64,000 nucleotides of DNA from Azospirillum sp. TSO22-1 (lineage in GTDB: Bacteria > Pseudomonadota > Alphaproteobacteria > Azospirillales > Azospirillaceae). Positions 10,801 to 18,529 of this stretch are shown here, one piece after another. Under the pieces are notes generated by a model. It did no database searches. It was given only the letters and a program-made list of their open reading frames with translations, and had not been told where the DNA came from. The stretch lies in NCBI RefSeq assembly GCF_003116015.1, contig NZ_LGQZ01000027.1, positions 1 through 64,000 on the forward strand, given 5' to 3'. Position 1 is the stretch's first letter; each line of letters begins with the position of its first letter. Both the position numbers and the translations under genes were made by a program.

Positions 10801-11417
10801 TGGCGCAGCAGGAGCTGGCGGCGCTCCGGGGCCGCGCCGGCATCGGCGAGGCGGCGGCGCAGGCCAAGGACGCCGGGCTGGAGATGGCGGAGATCGCGCA
10901 GCGCTGGATGCGGCTGCGCGCGGCGTCGCTGATCCTCGGCCGGGCGGTGGAGCGTTACCGCTCAGCCAACGAGCACCCGCTGGTGAAGCGCGCGTCGGAG
11001 GTGATGGCGCGCATCGCCGCCACCGGCGACAACCCGATCGAGCGTCTGGCCGTGGACTACGCCGAGGCCGACCACCCGGTGCTGGTCGGCGTGCGCCGCG
11101 ACGGCAGGCGCTGCCCGGTCGAGGGCATGAGCGACGGCACCCGCGACCAGCTGTTCCTCGCCCTGCGCATCGCCGCCGTCGAGCGCTATGCCGAGGGGGC
11201 CGAGCCGCTGCCTTTCGTGGCCGACGACCTGTTCATCACCTCGGACGAGGACCGCACGGTGCCGGGCATCCGCGCGCTGGCCGAACTGGGCCGCACCACG
11301 CAGGTGCTGCTGTTCACCCATCACCGTTACGTGGTCGAGGCGGCGGCCTCGGCGCTGGGCGAAGGCGAGGTGCGCTTCCATTCCCTGGCGCCGGAACGGC
11401 TGGTGATTGAGGTGTGA
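7884..11417 (+). CDS. YhaN/SbcC-like AAA family ATPase with long coiled coil
   Basis: Predicted 1177 residues. An N-terminal Walker A (GPNEAGKS, about residues 34-41) and C-terminal ABC signature (MSDGTRDQLFLALR) plus Walker B (LPFVADDLF) and H-loop (FTHHRY) bracket about 850 residues of Ala/Glu/Arg-rich coiled coil. This is the SMC/Rad50-like arrangement. The start ATG overlaps the stop of the upstream nuclease gene (TGATG) and has a GGGGAGGG site, so the two are translationally coupled. The likely role is DNA-end or replication-fork processing with the YhaO-like subunit. No zinc-hook CxxC was noticed in the coiled coil. Confidence 0.85.
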   Translation: MRIERLHLERYGHFEDRTLDLDGDGVRLHVVYGPNEAGKSTSLAAIGDLLFGIHDRTPYAFRHDYGQLRIGAELSNRAGETLVFKRRKGRANTLLSADGASPLPDAALAPFLGGADRAFFERMFGLDHDRLRQGGDAMLAAGGDLGRSLFEAGSGVAGIAQVLERLDAEADALATTRKSAAKPFWKAMERWDEAQARMRTDALRADDWTRAVKAVQEAEAVRAVVDAQLAEGRSRRSRVQRLRRVLPILARLDELAALLAAHGAGPELPDGFEEVWRAAQRAADDAAEAVAHAARRLEELEHDLSTFGAPGPLPALSGEIERLHVAYGDVAAKRADLPKLERDLALGRTRLDGLIAQLGASFAPEEAATRVPPRPAVARLRARMAERQALDAALVAARRQRDAAADRLSETESALADLGNPADPAEATAVLAEAAKAGDADARLADALAEEAAVKAEAGVAFARLGLWTGTLDGLAGAAFPDDAAAARHEQAFAALAAEREAAARERAQAQAALARLDGDLAELRAAGDLPTPEAVQEARKRRDRGWRLIRRRYVEGIADEPLPPVDLAQAYEEAVIRADDLVDRREREAQRIARFATLTRQRQDAESALEAAEVRVAALDARDAELAAAWSALWAVSGLTPQAPAAMRVWLQRKDGVVRLADAGRKAEAAVRRTRTEVEQARTYRLHAARLLGLAGAEGFDAAALRGRVAAAVAQAGETWGRASRLSQELAGRRRDLEAAERALAEAQARLGDWTVAWAADLPLIGLAPGATPGEATEALTVWDEIQKEANDALQTRRRCDGIRADLEAHAAAIRALLDRVAPALDDLRASDPLGLAPLIAGRLREAAAVASRRQELEKQRDKAVQALAEAREASAQAQRTVRLLREEHGLADADDAVDLARRAAERRQLRARLEQARRDLAAAGDGRGEVALRTEAEGADPDALAAEDAAVEDEAARLQKQGEAAAQALVVAQQELAALRGRAGIGEAAAQAKDAGLEMAEIAQRWMRLRAASLILGRAVERYRSANEHPLVKRASEVMARIAATGDNPIERLAVDYAEADHPVLVGVRRDGRRCPVEGMSDGTRDQLFLALRIAAVERYAEGAEPLPFVADDLFITSDEDRTVPGIRALAELGRTTQVLLFTHHRYVVEAAASALGEGEVRFHSLAPERLVIEV

Positions 11418-11429
11418 TAGAGGTGGAAG

Positions 11430-11552
11430 GCCCTCCCTCGCCTCCGGCGGGGGAGGGAAGGGACCCACGAAGTGGGAAGGGTGGGGGCTACGGCCTGCCT
11501 GAAAACAACTTGCCCCCACCCTGACCCTCCCCCGCCGGAGGCAGGGGAGGGG
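11430..11552. repeat. Dispersed ~120-bp GC-rich palindromic intergenic element, copy 1
   Basis: Two imperfect palindromes (a CCCTCCCTCGCC type arm near 11431 and a CCTCCCCCGCCGGAGGC type arm near 11525) flank a central GGGACCCACGAAGTGGG hairpin. The same architecture, with nearly the same sequence, recurs at 59569-59691. This copy fills the gap between the convergent yhaN-like and MBL genes, where it could also terminate transcription. It is likely a REP/MITE-like element. Confidence 0.75.
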
Positions 11553-11553
11553 A

Positions 11554-12921
11554 TTAGAACGTCACCTCGTAGTACAGCTCGTCCTTGGTCAGCCACGGCT
11601 GGTCCGCGGCGTCCTCGTCGGAGCGCAGGACAGCGCCGGGCACCATCGCGTTCAGGCGCTCGATGATCGAGGCGCGCGGCATCTCCTTCCAGTTCTTCTT
11701 CTTCGCCGTCACCTCGTCCACCGGGATCAGCGCGACGCGCAGGCCGTCCATCAGCTCCAGCCCCTTCTCGCGCAGGGTGGCGTTGTGGCTGCCGTGGTGG
11801 CCGACCTTGTAGAGCGTGGTGCGCTTCAGCAGGTCGGGGCCGGTGACCGTGCGGCCGTCGACCGCCCAGGTCAGGTCCTGCCAGGACAGCCAGTTGCCGA
11901 CCTGCGCATCGGCGGCGAACAGCAGCACCTCGGGCCCGGCCCCCGGCGCGGCCGGCGGCAGCTCGACGGCGAGCACCAGGCTGGTGTTGTTGGTGTCGGA
12001 GTCGAGCTTCAGCGCCAGCTCGGTCGTGGTGCCCAGCCAGTCCTCGTCGATGCTCCGCCACGCCTCCGCTTCGGCGTAGTAGGTCTGCTGGAAGAACTCC
12101 AGCTCCCTGGCCCGCGCCGCCGGGATCGCCCAGGCGCGGTTGAAGGGCCGCCCGTCGTCGTCGGCGGCGCCCAGCGCCGTCACCAGACCCTCGGCGGCGG
12201 CGGCGAGGGGATAGGTTTCCGGCGTGCGCTTCGACGGGTCGGATTTCTTCAGCAGAACCGCGTCGCGCGGAGGCCCCAGCACGTAGATGCGCCAGTCCGC
12301 CCCCTCCGGCTGGAAGGGCGGGTCGGACGGGCGGCAGTAGCGCAGCGTCTCGCCCAGCTTGAGCGCTGTGCGCAGCGCCTCCGGCGTGCTGCCGGCGGAG
12401 GCGGCGAACGGTGCGCCGTCCGGGTCGGCGCCGATGCCGAAGAAGCTGAGCAGGCCGTCGACCTCCCCGGCGGCGCCGTCGGCGCCCATGGCGCGCAGCC
12501 GCGTGCTCGACGACTGCAGCGCCGCCAGCGCCTTGCGGCGGCCGTCCTTCAGCGCCTGCACCGTCGTGTCGGTCTCGTCCTCGGTCCAGGCGGCCCAGAC
12601 CGCGCCGACCTTGAGCGCCTTGAAGGCGTCCTTGGCCTGGGTGAAGCCGCTGACGTGGTCCCAGTGCTCGTGCGTGACGGCGAGCAGGTCGAGCCGGCCG
12701 CCGGTCTCTTTCGCCACGTCCTTGACCACCCTGGTCATCTTGGCCGCCGCGTCCGGGGTGCCGAGCAGCAGGCCGCAGTCGATCATCACGTTGAACCAGC
12801 CGTCCTCCGAGGCGGCGTGCGGCAGCCGCACCAGAAGGCAGTCGCCGAGGCCGTGGCGGTACATGCGCACCTTGGCCCGGGGCTTGACGTTGGAGGGCGC
12901 CGTGGTCTTTGCCTTGCTCAT
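11554..12921 (-). CDS. ComEC/Rec2-type metallo-beta-lactamase-fold hydrolase
   Basis: Predicted 455 residues. The metal motif HEHWDH (H84, H86, D88, H89) is preceded by GLGDCLLVRLP and MIDCG. Later come NNTSLVL, LLFAADAQ and the KVGHHGS motif typical of the hydrolase domain of ComEC-like proteins. There are no membrane segments, so this is a soluble stand-alone version. Such proteins are often metal-dependent nucleases or phosphodiesterases. It lies 13 bp downstream of an HEXXH protease on the same strand, so the pair is an operon. The biological role is unknown. Confidence 0.75.
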   Translation of the reverse strand: MSKAKTTAPSNVKPRAKVRMYRHGLGDCLLVRLPHAASEDGWFNVMIDCGLLLGTPDAAAKMTRVVKDVAKETGGRLDLLAVTHEHWDHVSGFTQAKDAFKALKVGAVWAAWTEDETDTTVQALKDGRRKALAALQSSSTRLRAMGADGAAGEVDGLLSFFGIGADPDGAPFAASAGSTPEALRTALKLGETLRYCRPSDPPFQPEGADWRIYVLGPPRDAVLLKKSDPSKRTPETYPLAAAAEGLVTALGAADDDGRPFNRAWAIPAARARELEFFQQTYYAEAEAWRSIDEDWLGTTTELALKLDSDTNNTSLVLAVELPPAAPGAGPEVLLFAADAQVGNWLSWQDLTWAVDGRTVTGPDLLKRTTLYKVGHHGSHNATLREKGLELMDGLRVALIPVDEVTAKKKNWKEMPRASIIERLNAMVPGAVLRSDEDAADQPWLTKDELYYEVTF

Positions 12922-12934
12922 GGTCGGGGCCTCC

Positions 12935-14806
12935 TCAATGTCCGTGCAGCAGGGCGAAGGGCTCGCGACGCGGCCCCTCGTTCCGGAAATAGCTGTCGCG
13001 CGGGTCGGTGAAGCCCAGCGCTTCGCTGGTCTCCGGCGCCGCCACGGCGGTCCGGCCGACGCGCTTGCGGATCAGGTAGCGCACCCGGCCGGTGTCGGCA
13101 TCGATCAGCAGCGTGCAGCCGCCGCGGAACTTCGTCTTGAAGTCCGCGTCCGGCGACCAGCTCTGCGTCATCTCGACGATGATGTCCGACTGGATGAGCC
13201 CGTCCGGGCTGACGCGCCGCGCCGGGCGCACCGAGTGCACCTCGATGCCGCGCGCCCAGAACGTGCCGCCGTCAGTCTTCACCTTGAACGGCTTGCCGTT
13301 CCGGGCCTTGTCGGGGCGGCGGTGCAGGCCGAGGATGTCCATCTCGTCGTCGCTCAGACCGTCGGGGCCGAACAGCCGCGTGTGCAGTTCCTCGGCGTGT
13401 TCGCGGCTGTGCTGGTAGGCGAGGCGGCGGTCGGACACGCCGTTCTGGAACAGGTCCATCCCCTGCAGGTGCTTCTTCAGGCTGGCCAGCGGGTCGGGTG
13501 GCGGCTCCCACGCCACCGAGACCTCGGACAGCGTGCGCACCCCCTCGGCGTAGATGCCGCGGTCGCGGAACGCCGCGACGATGGCGACGCGGTAGCCCAG
13601 GCGGTCCTCCGGCACCAGGTCGCGGTCGGCGGTGACCAGCGCGCGCAGGTAGTCGCCGAAGGTCAGGTCCACCGGCGGGCAGTAGTCGAGCGCGCGGATG
13701 CACATGTTCAGCCAGTGCCCGGCCAGCTTCCCCGCCTCCTGCGACAGCCGCTGCACCAAGTCATGCGGGATGGCCCCGGCCGGCAGCACGCCGGTGCCGC
13801 CGGTGGCCAGCCGGATCAGGTCGCGGGTGCGCAGCTGGTAGATGCGCAGGAAGGCGTCGAACACCGCGGCCACCAGCACCGCGCCGCGGTTGTGCGGCTC
13901 GGCCGCGGCGGCGTAGTCGTTGCGCGTCGGCTTTTCCCCGATGTAGTCGCGCAGCGCGCCGTCGCCCCTGGTGGCGCGGCCGAACTGCAGCGCCATCTCC
14001 GCCATCAGGTTGGGCTTGCCGAGGTCGCCGCCGGTGCTGGCGATCTGGCTGCCCAGCGCGTCGGGGACGGTGAAGTGCAGGAACAGCGCGATGATGTCGG
14101 CGAAGGCCTCGTGGAAGGCCAGCATGTCCAGGTTGGTGTTCTCGCGGTAGCGGCGGTGCAGCCCGTCCAGGAGCGCGTGCGAGGTCTCGTGCGCGACGAT
14201 GTCGTGTGACAGGCAGGCGAACACCATGCCGCCGGGCACTGTCGCCTCCGCCTCGGTGCTGGCCGGGAAATAGCCGAACAGCAGCGCCATGCGCTCCGGG
14301 CTGTAATAGGCGTTGGGGATGCGCAGCGCGTGCGGGTGGATGCGCAGCCGCTGCACGTACTCCTCGCGCTCCACCTTGCCCTTGGCGTCGCGGATGAAGC
14401 GCGGCGCCCACAGCGCGGCGCGGCCCAGCGCGCGCTCGAACACCTGGATGGTCCGCATGGCGACGGCGTAGACCATCTGCTGGTGGAAGCGCGGATCGGA
14501 CTCGGACGGGCGCAGCCCGTCCTGGGACAGCAGCTCCGGCGCGTTCAGGTCGACCGGCGCGTAGGCGCAGCCGCTGGCCGGGTCGATGTCCACCACCTCC
14601 AGGTACTCGCCGACCGGGCCGGGCTTCAGGTCGTGCTCCCAGGGGATCTCGACCGTCGTCTCGTTCAGTGCGTAGGTCTCCAGTTCCGCGCCCAGCGACG
14701 GGTCGAAGGTGAACACCCGCAGCTTGCGGAACGACGGCTTCGGCAGAGGCGGGTTCTCGGCCATGCACAGGTGCAGCCGCTGCATGGCGGTCAGGGAGTC
14801 GGACAT
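12935..14806 (-). CDS. Putative gluzincin (M4-like) zinc metalloprotease
   Basis: Predicted 623 residues. HETSH near residue 204, followed about 25 residues later by AFHEAFADIIALF, fits the HEXXH plus E-x-x-(S/A)-D arrangement of gluzincins such as the thermolysin family. No signal peptide or membrane segment is visible, so it is probably cytoplasmic, unlike secreted thermolysins. The start at 14806 (MSDSLTAM) has a GGGGGG site 8 bp upstream; upstream in-frame starts reach into the neighbouring HTH gene region and are not convincing. It is first in an operon with the MBL hydrolase and diverges from the HTH gene at 15024. I do not recognise a named family, and the protease call rests on the metal motif. 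Confidence 0.65.
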   Translation of the reverse strand: MSDSLTAMQRLHLCMAENPPLPKPSFRKLRVFTFDPSLGAELETYALNETTVEIPWEHDLKPGPVGEYLEVVDIDPASGCAYAPVDLNAPELLSQDGLRPSESDPRFHQQMVYAVAMRTIQVFERALGRAALWAPRFIRDAKGKVEREEYVQRLRIHPHALRIPNAYYSPERMALLFGYFPASTEAEATVPGGMVFACLSHDIVAHETSHALLDGLHRRYRENTNLDMLAFHEAFADIIALFLHFTVPDALGSQIASTGGDLGKPNLMAEMALQFGRATRGDGALRDYIGEKPTRNDYAAAAEPHNRGAVLVAAVFDAFLRIYQLRTRDLIRLATGGTGVLPAGAIPHDLVQRLSQEAGKLAGHWLNMCIRALDYCPPVDLTFGDYLRALVTADRDLVPEDRLGYRVAIVAAFRDRGIYAEGVRTLSEVSVAWEPPPDPLASLKKHLQGMDLFQNGVSDRRLAYQHSREHAEELHTRLFGPDGLSDDEMDILGLHRRPDKARNGKPFKVKTDGGTFWARGIEVHSVRPARRVSPDGLIQSDIIVEMTQSWSPDADFKTKFRGGCTLLIDADTGRVRYLIRKRVGRTAVAAPETSEALGFTDPRDSYFRNEGPRREPFALLHGH

Positions 14807-14891
14807 CGCATAAGCCCCCCATGGCGTGGTGCGCGCAGCATGCCGGGGGCAACAAGAGCAAGTCCAGAGGGTTTTCGCCTTGTGGCTGTGC

Positions 14892-14907
14892 GCATACTGC
14901 AGTATGC
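14892..14907. promoter_or_regulatory. Perfect 16-bp palindrome GCATACTGCAGTATGC, candidate operator
   Basis: It lies between the divergent protease gene (starts 14806) and HTH gene (starts 15024). The core CATACT-N2-AGTATG recurs as a perfect 14-bp palindrome at 15581, just after the HTH gene. A half-site, CATACTCC, is at 14971. Twofold symmetry and placement suggest binding of a dimeric regulator, possibly the adjacent HTH protein. Confidence 0.5.
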
Positions 14908-14944
14908 AACTCATCCTGGGCGCTGCTTGCGGCGCGGGAAGCCG

Positions 14945-14961
14945 TTTCCCGAAGCGGGAAA
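14945..14961. promoter_or_regulatory. Inverted repeat TTTCCCG-AAG-CGGGAAA
   Basis: Perfect 7-bp arms around a 3-bp centre, 79 bp upstream of the HTH gene start. It could be a second operator or the leader hairpin of the HTH transcript. The sequence does not match the CATACT sites, so a different protein may bind. Confidence 0.35.
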
Positions 14962-15023
14962 TTGCGCTACCATACTCCCCTTCCGGTCGCAGGGGCCGGC
15001 GACCGGCGACGGCGAGGCGCAGG

Positions 15024-15560
15024 ATGGAGCGGGGCGACAGCGGGTACTTGCAGGTCGTCGCCGGCATGCCGGACCAGCAGGAGCGCCTGCCCAACAGCGC
15101 CGGCCGCCGCATGGACGATTCCGGCCGGCGCGTGCTGGTCGAGCGGCTGCGCCGCCAGGGCTGGAGCTACCGTCGCATCTCGACCGAGCTGAACATCAGC
15201 TACGCCCTGGTCTCGCGCTGGCTGGATGGGCCGGAGGCCGCAGCCCCCATCGAGCCGCTGTCGATCGGTGTCCGGGCGCCGCGCCGCCCGACCGCCGCCG
15301 CGGTGCCGCCCCACTCTCAGGGAACACGGAGTCCGGGCGAGTCGGACCCCTCACAACCCCTCATAGAACAGTTGATCACGCAGAATCGCGCCCTGCTGCA
15401 GCGGGTCGATCAGCTGGTGGCGGCCAGCGCCGCGCAGCAGCAGGCGATCGCCGGACTGGAAGCCCGTCTGGTGGCGAATATCGAGGATCAACACAAGAAA
15501 TTGGGGGAGAGGCTGCTCGACTCAATCAAGTTGTTGTTGAGCAAGATCATCCCAGGCTGA
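15024..15560 (+). CDS. Small HTH protein with C-terminal coiled coil, candidate local regulator
   Basis: Predicted 178 residues. A homeodomain-like helix-turn-helix (GWSYRRISTELNISYALVSRWL, about residues 46-67) is followed by a Pro-rich linker and a coiled coil (residues 113-172) suited to oligomerisation. The ATG at 15024 was chosen because the HTH starts soon after it and it has a GAGGCGCAGG site. The HTH resembles transposase or resolvase-type HTH_23 folds, but no catalytic domain follows, so a DNA-binding regulator is more likely. It sits between the protease/MBL operon (divergent) and the T6SS run (downstream), flanked by palindromes. The family was not identified. Confidence 0.6.
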   Translation: MERGDSGYLQVVAGMPDQQERLPNSAGRRMDDSGRRVLVERLRRQGWSYRRISTELNISYALVSRWLDGPEAAAPIEPLSIGVRAPRRPTAAAVPPHSQGTRSPGESDPSQPLIEQLITQNRALLQRVDQLVAASAAQQQAIAGLEARLVANIEDQHKKLGERLLDSIKLLLSKIIPG

Positions 15561-15572
15561 GTCGCGCGACTC
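15559..15572 (+). terminator. GAGTCGCGCGACTC hairpin overlapping the HTH gene stop codon
   Basis: A perfect palindrome (5-bp stem plus GCGC) begins within the TGA stop and is followed by GGATTTTC. The short stem and weak T-run make it a poor but plausible terminator separating the HTH gene from the T6SS run. Confidence 0.35.
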
Positions 15573-15580
15573 GGATTTTC

Positions 15581-15594
15581 CATACTCGAGTATG
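15581..15594. promoter_or_regulatory. Perfect palindrome CATACTCGAGTATG, candidate operator upstream of the T6SS run
   Basis: Same arms as the palindrome at 14892-14907 with a different central dinucleotide. It sits 136 bp upstream of tssJ, in the only sizeable gap before that gene, so a protein bound here could control the tssJKLM transcript. Confidence 0.5.
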
Positions 15595-15730
15595 ACAAAC
15601 CGGCTAGGCCTGCGCTCTTATACCGGGAGCTGGGCTTGTGATATCGCGCAATGTCATGGACAAGGCGCTGTTTCTTCCCTAGCCTTTCGAGCATCATCCG
15701 AATTCGTCGTTCGAGACGAAGGTAATAACG

Positions 15731-16261
15731 ATGCTTCCGCAAAGTTGGGGGAGACGGGAAGCCGTGGTTTCTCTGTCGTGGTCCGGGGGAGGGGCCGCAC
15801 CGGGCCGGTTCGCGCGCCGCGCGGGCTTGGCCGCCGTCCTGCTGGCGCTCACGCTCGCCGGCTGCGGGACGGATTCCCGGATCAAGACGCAGACGCTGGA
15901 CATGGAGGTGGCGGCGAACGCCAACGCCGACAACGCGCTCGCCGTTGATCTGGTGCTGGTCTACGACACCACGCTGATCCCCGCCTTCGCCGGCATGACC
16001 TCGGCCGACTGGTTCAAGAACCGCGAGCCGATGAAGCTCGCCAACCCCACCGGCATCGAGGTGCGGACCTTCGAGGTCATCCCCGGCCAGAGGGGGCCGC
16101 GCTACCTGATCTCCGGCCGCGGCAACGACGCGCTCGGCGCCTTCGTCTTCGCCGGCTACGACACGCCCGGGCCGCATCGCGCCCGTATCGACGGCATGCC
16201 CGCCGTCCTTCTCCGCCTGGGCGAGAAGGACTTCGCGGTGGCCGCCCCGTCCTCGAAATGA
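15731..16261 (+). CDS. tssJ: TssJ-like T6SS outer-membrane lipoprotein
   Basis: Predicted 176 residues. A basic n-region and hydrophobic core end in the lipobox LAGC with lipidated Cys45. The mature part has the TssJ-like beta-sandwich pattern, including a MTSADWF segment like the loop that contacts TssM. TssJ anchors the TssLM membrane complex to the outer membrane. An AAGG site lies 8 bp before the ATG. It is the first gene of the T6SS run, 25 bp before tssK. The roughly 30-residue n-region before the hydrophobic core is longer than usual, so the true start may be downstream. The assignment leans partly on context. Confidence 0.75.
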   Translation: MLPQSWGRREAVVSLSWSGGGAAPGRFARRAGLAAVLLALTLAGCGTDSRIKTQTLDMEVAANANADNALAVDLVLVYDTTLIPAFAGMTSADWFKNREPMKLANPTGIEVRTFEVIPGQRGPRYLISGRGNDALGAFVFAGYDTPGPHRARIDGMPAVLLRLGEKDFAVAAPSSK

Positions 16262-16286
16262 CCGAAACCCGCAGGTGTCCGCCGGC

Positions 16287-17654
16287 ATGAGCCCGTCCAA
16301 CCCGCAAGACCCGATCCAATGGTACGAGGGCATGCTGCTCTCGCCGCAGCATTTCCAGCAGGCGTGGCTGCGCCAGGACGGGTTGCTGCACTACCATCTC
16401 GGCCGGCTGTCGCCGTTCCACTACGGCGTGCGGACGCTGAAGGTGGATCAGGCGATGCTGGTGGTCGGCGTCTTCCGCATCCTGGCGCTGGAAGCGGTGC
16501 TGCCCGACGGGCTGGTGGTGGCGCACCCGGCCGACGGCGGCGGTGCCGACCTGCAGGTCAGCCTAGTGCCCTACGCCGACCAGTTGAAGGACGCGCCGGC
16601 CACCGTCCATCTCGTGGTGCCGGTCTACAAGCCGGGGGCGGCGGCCGGCGGCGAGCTGGCGCGCTACCGCTCGGTCGAGGGGCAGCCGGTGGTGGACGAG
16701 AACACCGGCGACAACGAGCAGGCGATGGCCCGCCTGCAGCCGCGCGTCTCGCTGCTGGTGGGCGAGGAGGTGCCGCAGAAGTACGCCGCACTCCCCATCG
16801 CCCGCGTCACCTACCGCGACGAGGCGTTCCAGCTCACCGACTACCTGCCGCCGGCGTTCTCGGCGCCGCTCGACTCGCCGCTCGCCGACTCCTGCCGCAC
16901 CATCGCCAAGCGCTTGCGCGAGAAGGCCGCCTTCCTGGCCGGCCGGCTGCGCGCCCCGGCCGGCACGGTGCAGGCGACGCTGATCGCCGACACGCGCCAC
17001 GCCGTGCAGTGCCTCGCCGCCGGGCTGCCGCAGCTGGAGGCGCTGCTGGGCGCCGGGGCGGCGCACCCGTTCGCGCTGCACACCGCGCTGTGCGGCATCG
17101 CCGGGCAGGTGGCGGCGCTGGGGCCGGGCCTGATCCCGCCGATCTTCGACGCCTACGACCACGGCGACATCCGCGCCTCGGTGGCGCCGGTGATCGAGTT
17201 CATCGAGCGCATGATCGAAACGGTCAGCGAGACCTACGTGACCCTGCGCTTCTCCGCCGAGGAGGCCGGCTTCCGCCTGAAGATCGAACCGGCGTGGCTG
17301 GGCGAGGACGGGCTGCTGGTCGGCGTGCGCCTCGCCCCCGGCCAGACCGAGAGCGAGGCTGACGCCTGGGTGGGCGAGAGCCTGATCGCATCGGCCGAGA
17401 ACATGGGCGTGCTGCGCGAGCGCCGGCTGCGTGGTGCGGCGCGGCGCCGGGTGGAGCGCGACGACCGGCTGGAGGTGGTGCCGGAGCGCGGCGTGCTGCT
17501 CTACCGCATCGACCCCGACGCCTCGTTCATCGAGGCCGACCGGGTGCTGGAGATCGCCAACCCCGGCGACCGCACGGGTGCCCGCCGCCCGGCGGAGATC
17601 GCGCTGTACGTCGCCCCGCCGTCCGGGCGCGCCGCCGCCGACGCGGCCGGCTGA
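16287..17654 (+). CDS. tssK: TssK (ImpJ/VasE) T6SS baseplate-membrane connector
   Basis: Predicted 455 residues. The opening IQWYEGMLLSPQHFQQ and following HYHLGRLSPFHYGV segment are diagnostic of TssK. TssK trimers link the TssEFG wedge to the TssLM membrane complex. The ATG at 16287 is used; a GTG at 16275 is an in-frame alternative. Full length compared with usual 440-460 residue members. It is followed 25 bp later by tssL. Confidence 0.93.
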   Translation: MSPSNPQDPIQWYEGMLLSPQHFQQAWLRQDGLLHYHLGRLSPFHYGVRTLKVDQAMLVVGVFRILALEAVLPDGLVVAHPADGGGADLQVSLVPYADQLKDAPATVHLVVPVYKPGAAAGGELARYRSVEGQPVVDENTGDNEQAMARLQPRVSLLVGEEVPQKYAALPIARVTYRDEAFQLTDYLPPAFSAPLDSPLADSCRTIAKRLREKAAFLAGRLRAPAGTVQATLIADTRHAVQCLAAGLPQLEALLGAGAAHPFALHTALCGIAGQVAALGPGLIPPIFDAYDHGDIRASVAPVIEFIERMIETVSETYVTLRFSAEEAGFRLKIEPAWLGEDGLLVGVRLAPGQTESEADAWVGESLIASAENMGVLRERRLRGAARRRVERDDRLEVVPERGVLLYRIDPDASFIEADRVLEIANPGDRTGARRPAEIALYVAPPSGRAAADAAG

Positions 17655-17679
17655 GCCGCGGACCGGGGGAGGGGAGCCC

Positions 17680-18519
17680 ATGGGCGTACCGTCGCAGGAT
17701 CTGACCCAGGACATCGCCGACGCCGGCGGCGGGCTGCCATCGGTGGCGTCGCTGCTGATGGGCGACCGCGGGGAGCACGCGCTGCTCGTGCAGTTCGGCG
17801 ACTTCTTCGCCGAGCTGCTGCGGCTGAAGTACGCGCTGGCGGCCGGCCGGCTGGGCGGCGGCGACGGGCTGACCCCGGCCGACCTCGCCGGGCTGGTGCA
17901 CCAGCGGCTGCGCACGCTGCTGGAGGCGCAGGCGGTGAAGGCGCGGCACTGGGGCGGCGCCTACGGCGAGACGCTGTACCGCGAGGCGCAGTACGTCATG
18001 GCCGCGCTCGCCGACGAGACCATGCTGCTGCGCATCAACTGGGACGGCAAGCAGGCGTGGCAGGACCGGCTGCTGGAGACCGCGCTGTTCGGCACGCGCG
18101 TCGCCGGCGAGCGGGTGTTCGAGCGCCTTGACGCCTTGCTGGAGGACAGCACGCGCGCGTCGAGCGACCTCGCGACGATCTATCTGGTGGCGCTGGCGCT
18201 GGGCTTCCGCGGCCGTTACTGGCGGCCGGAGGACGAGGGCGACCTGCGCTCCTACCGCGCGGCGCTTGCCCGCATCATCGCCCGCCACGACCCGGAGCTG
18301 GCGCGCGACGGCGCGCAGCTGTTCGCGCAGGCCTACGCCCACACCATCGACCAGGGGCGCGCGGTGCGGCTGCCCTATCTGCGGCCGTGGGGGCTGGCGC
18401 TGCTGGCGGTGATCAGCCTGTTCCTGGTCGGCAGCCACCTGATCTGGGTGGCCGGCACCGACGAGGTGGTCCACGCGGTCGAGCGCATCGATCGCGCCGT
18501 CAACAACCCGTCGCGCTGA
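17680..18519 (+). CDS. tssL: TssL (DotU/IcmH) T6SS inner-membrane protein without peptidoglycan-binding tail
   Basis: Predicted 279 residues. The cytoplasmic DotU domain includes YVMAALADETML and a KQAWQDRLLETALFGTRVAGERVF segment typical of the family. A single C-terminal transmembrane helix (LALLAVISLFLVGSHLIWV) lies near residues 242-262. The protein ends shortly after the helix, so it lacks the OmpA-like peptidoglycan-binding extension that some TssL proteins carry. A strong GGGGGAGGGGAG site precedes the ATG. It lies between tssK and tssM. Confidence 0.92.
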   Translation: MGVPSQDLTQDIADAGGGLPSVASLLMGDRGEHALLVQFGDFFAELLRLKYALAAGRLGGGDGLTPADLAGLVHQRLRTLLEAQAVKARHWGGAYGETLYREAQYVMAALADETMLLRINWDGKQAWQDRLLETALFGTRVAGERVFERLDALLEDSTRASSDLATIYLVALALGFRGRYWRPEDEGDLRSYRAALARIIARHDPELARDGAQLFAQAYAHTIDQGRAVRLPYLRPWGLALLAVISLFLVGSHLIWVAGTDEVVHAVERIDRAVNNPSR

Positions 18520-18529
18520 GGGAGGGGAC

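Noticed and set aside
15960-16010. Segment in tssJ whose translation (LIPAFAGMT) looks like a read-through of a common intergenic palindrome
   Set aside because: No palindromic arms are present at DNA level and the MTSADWF that follows fits the TssJ fold.
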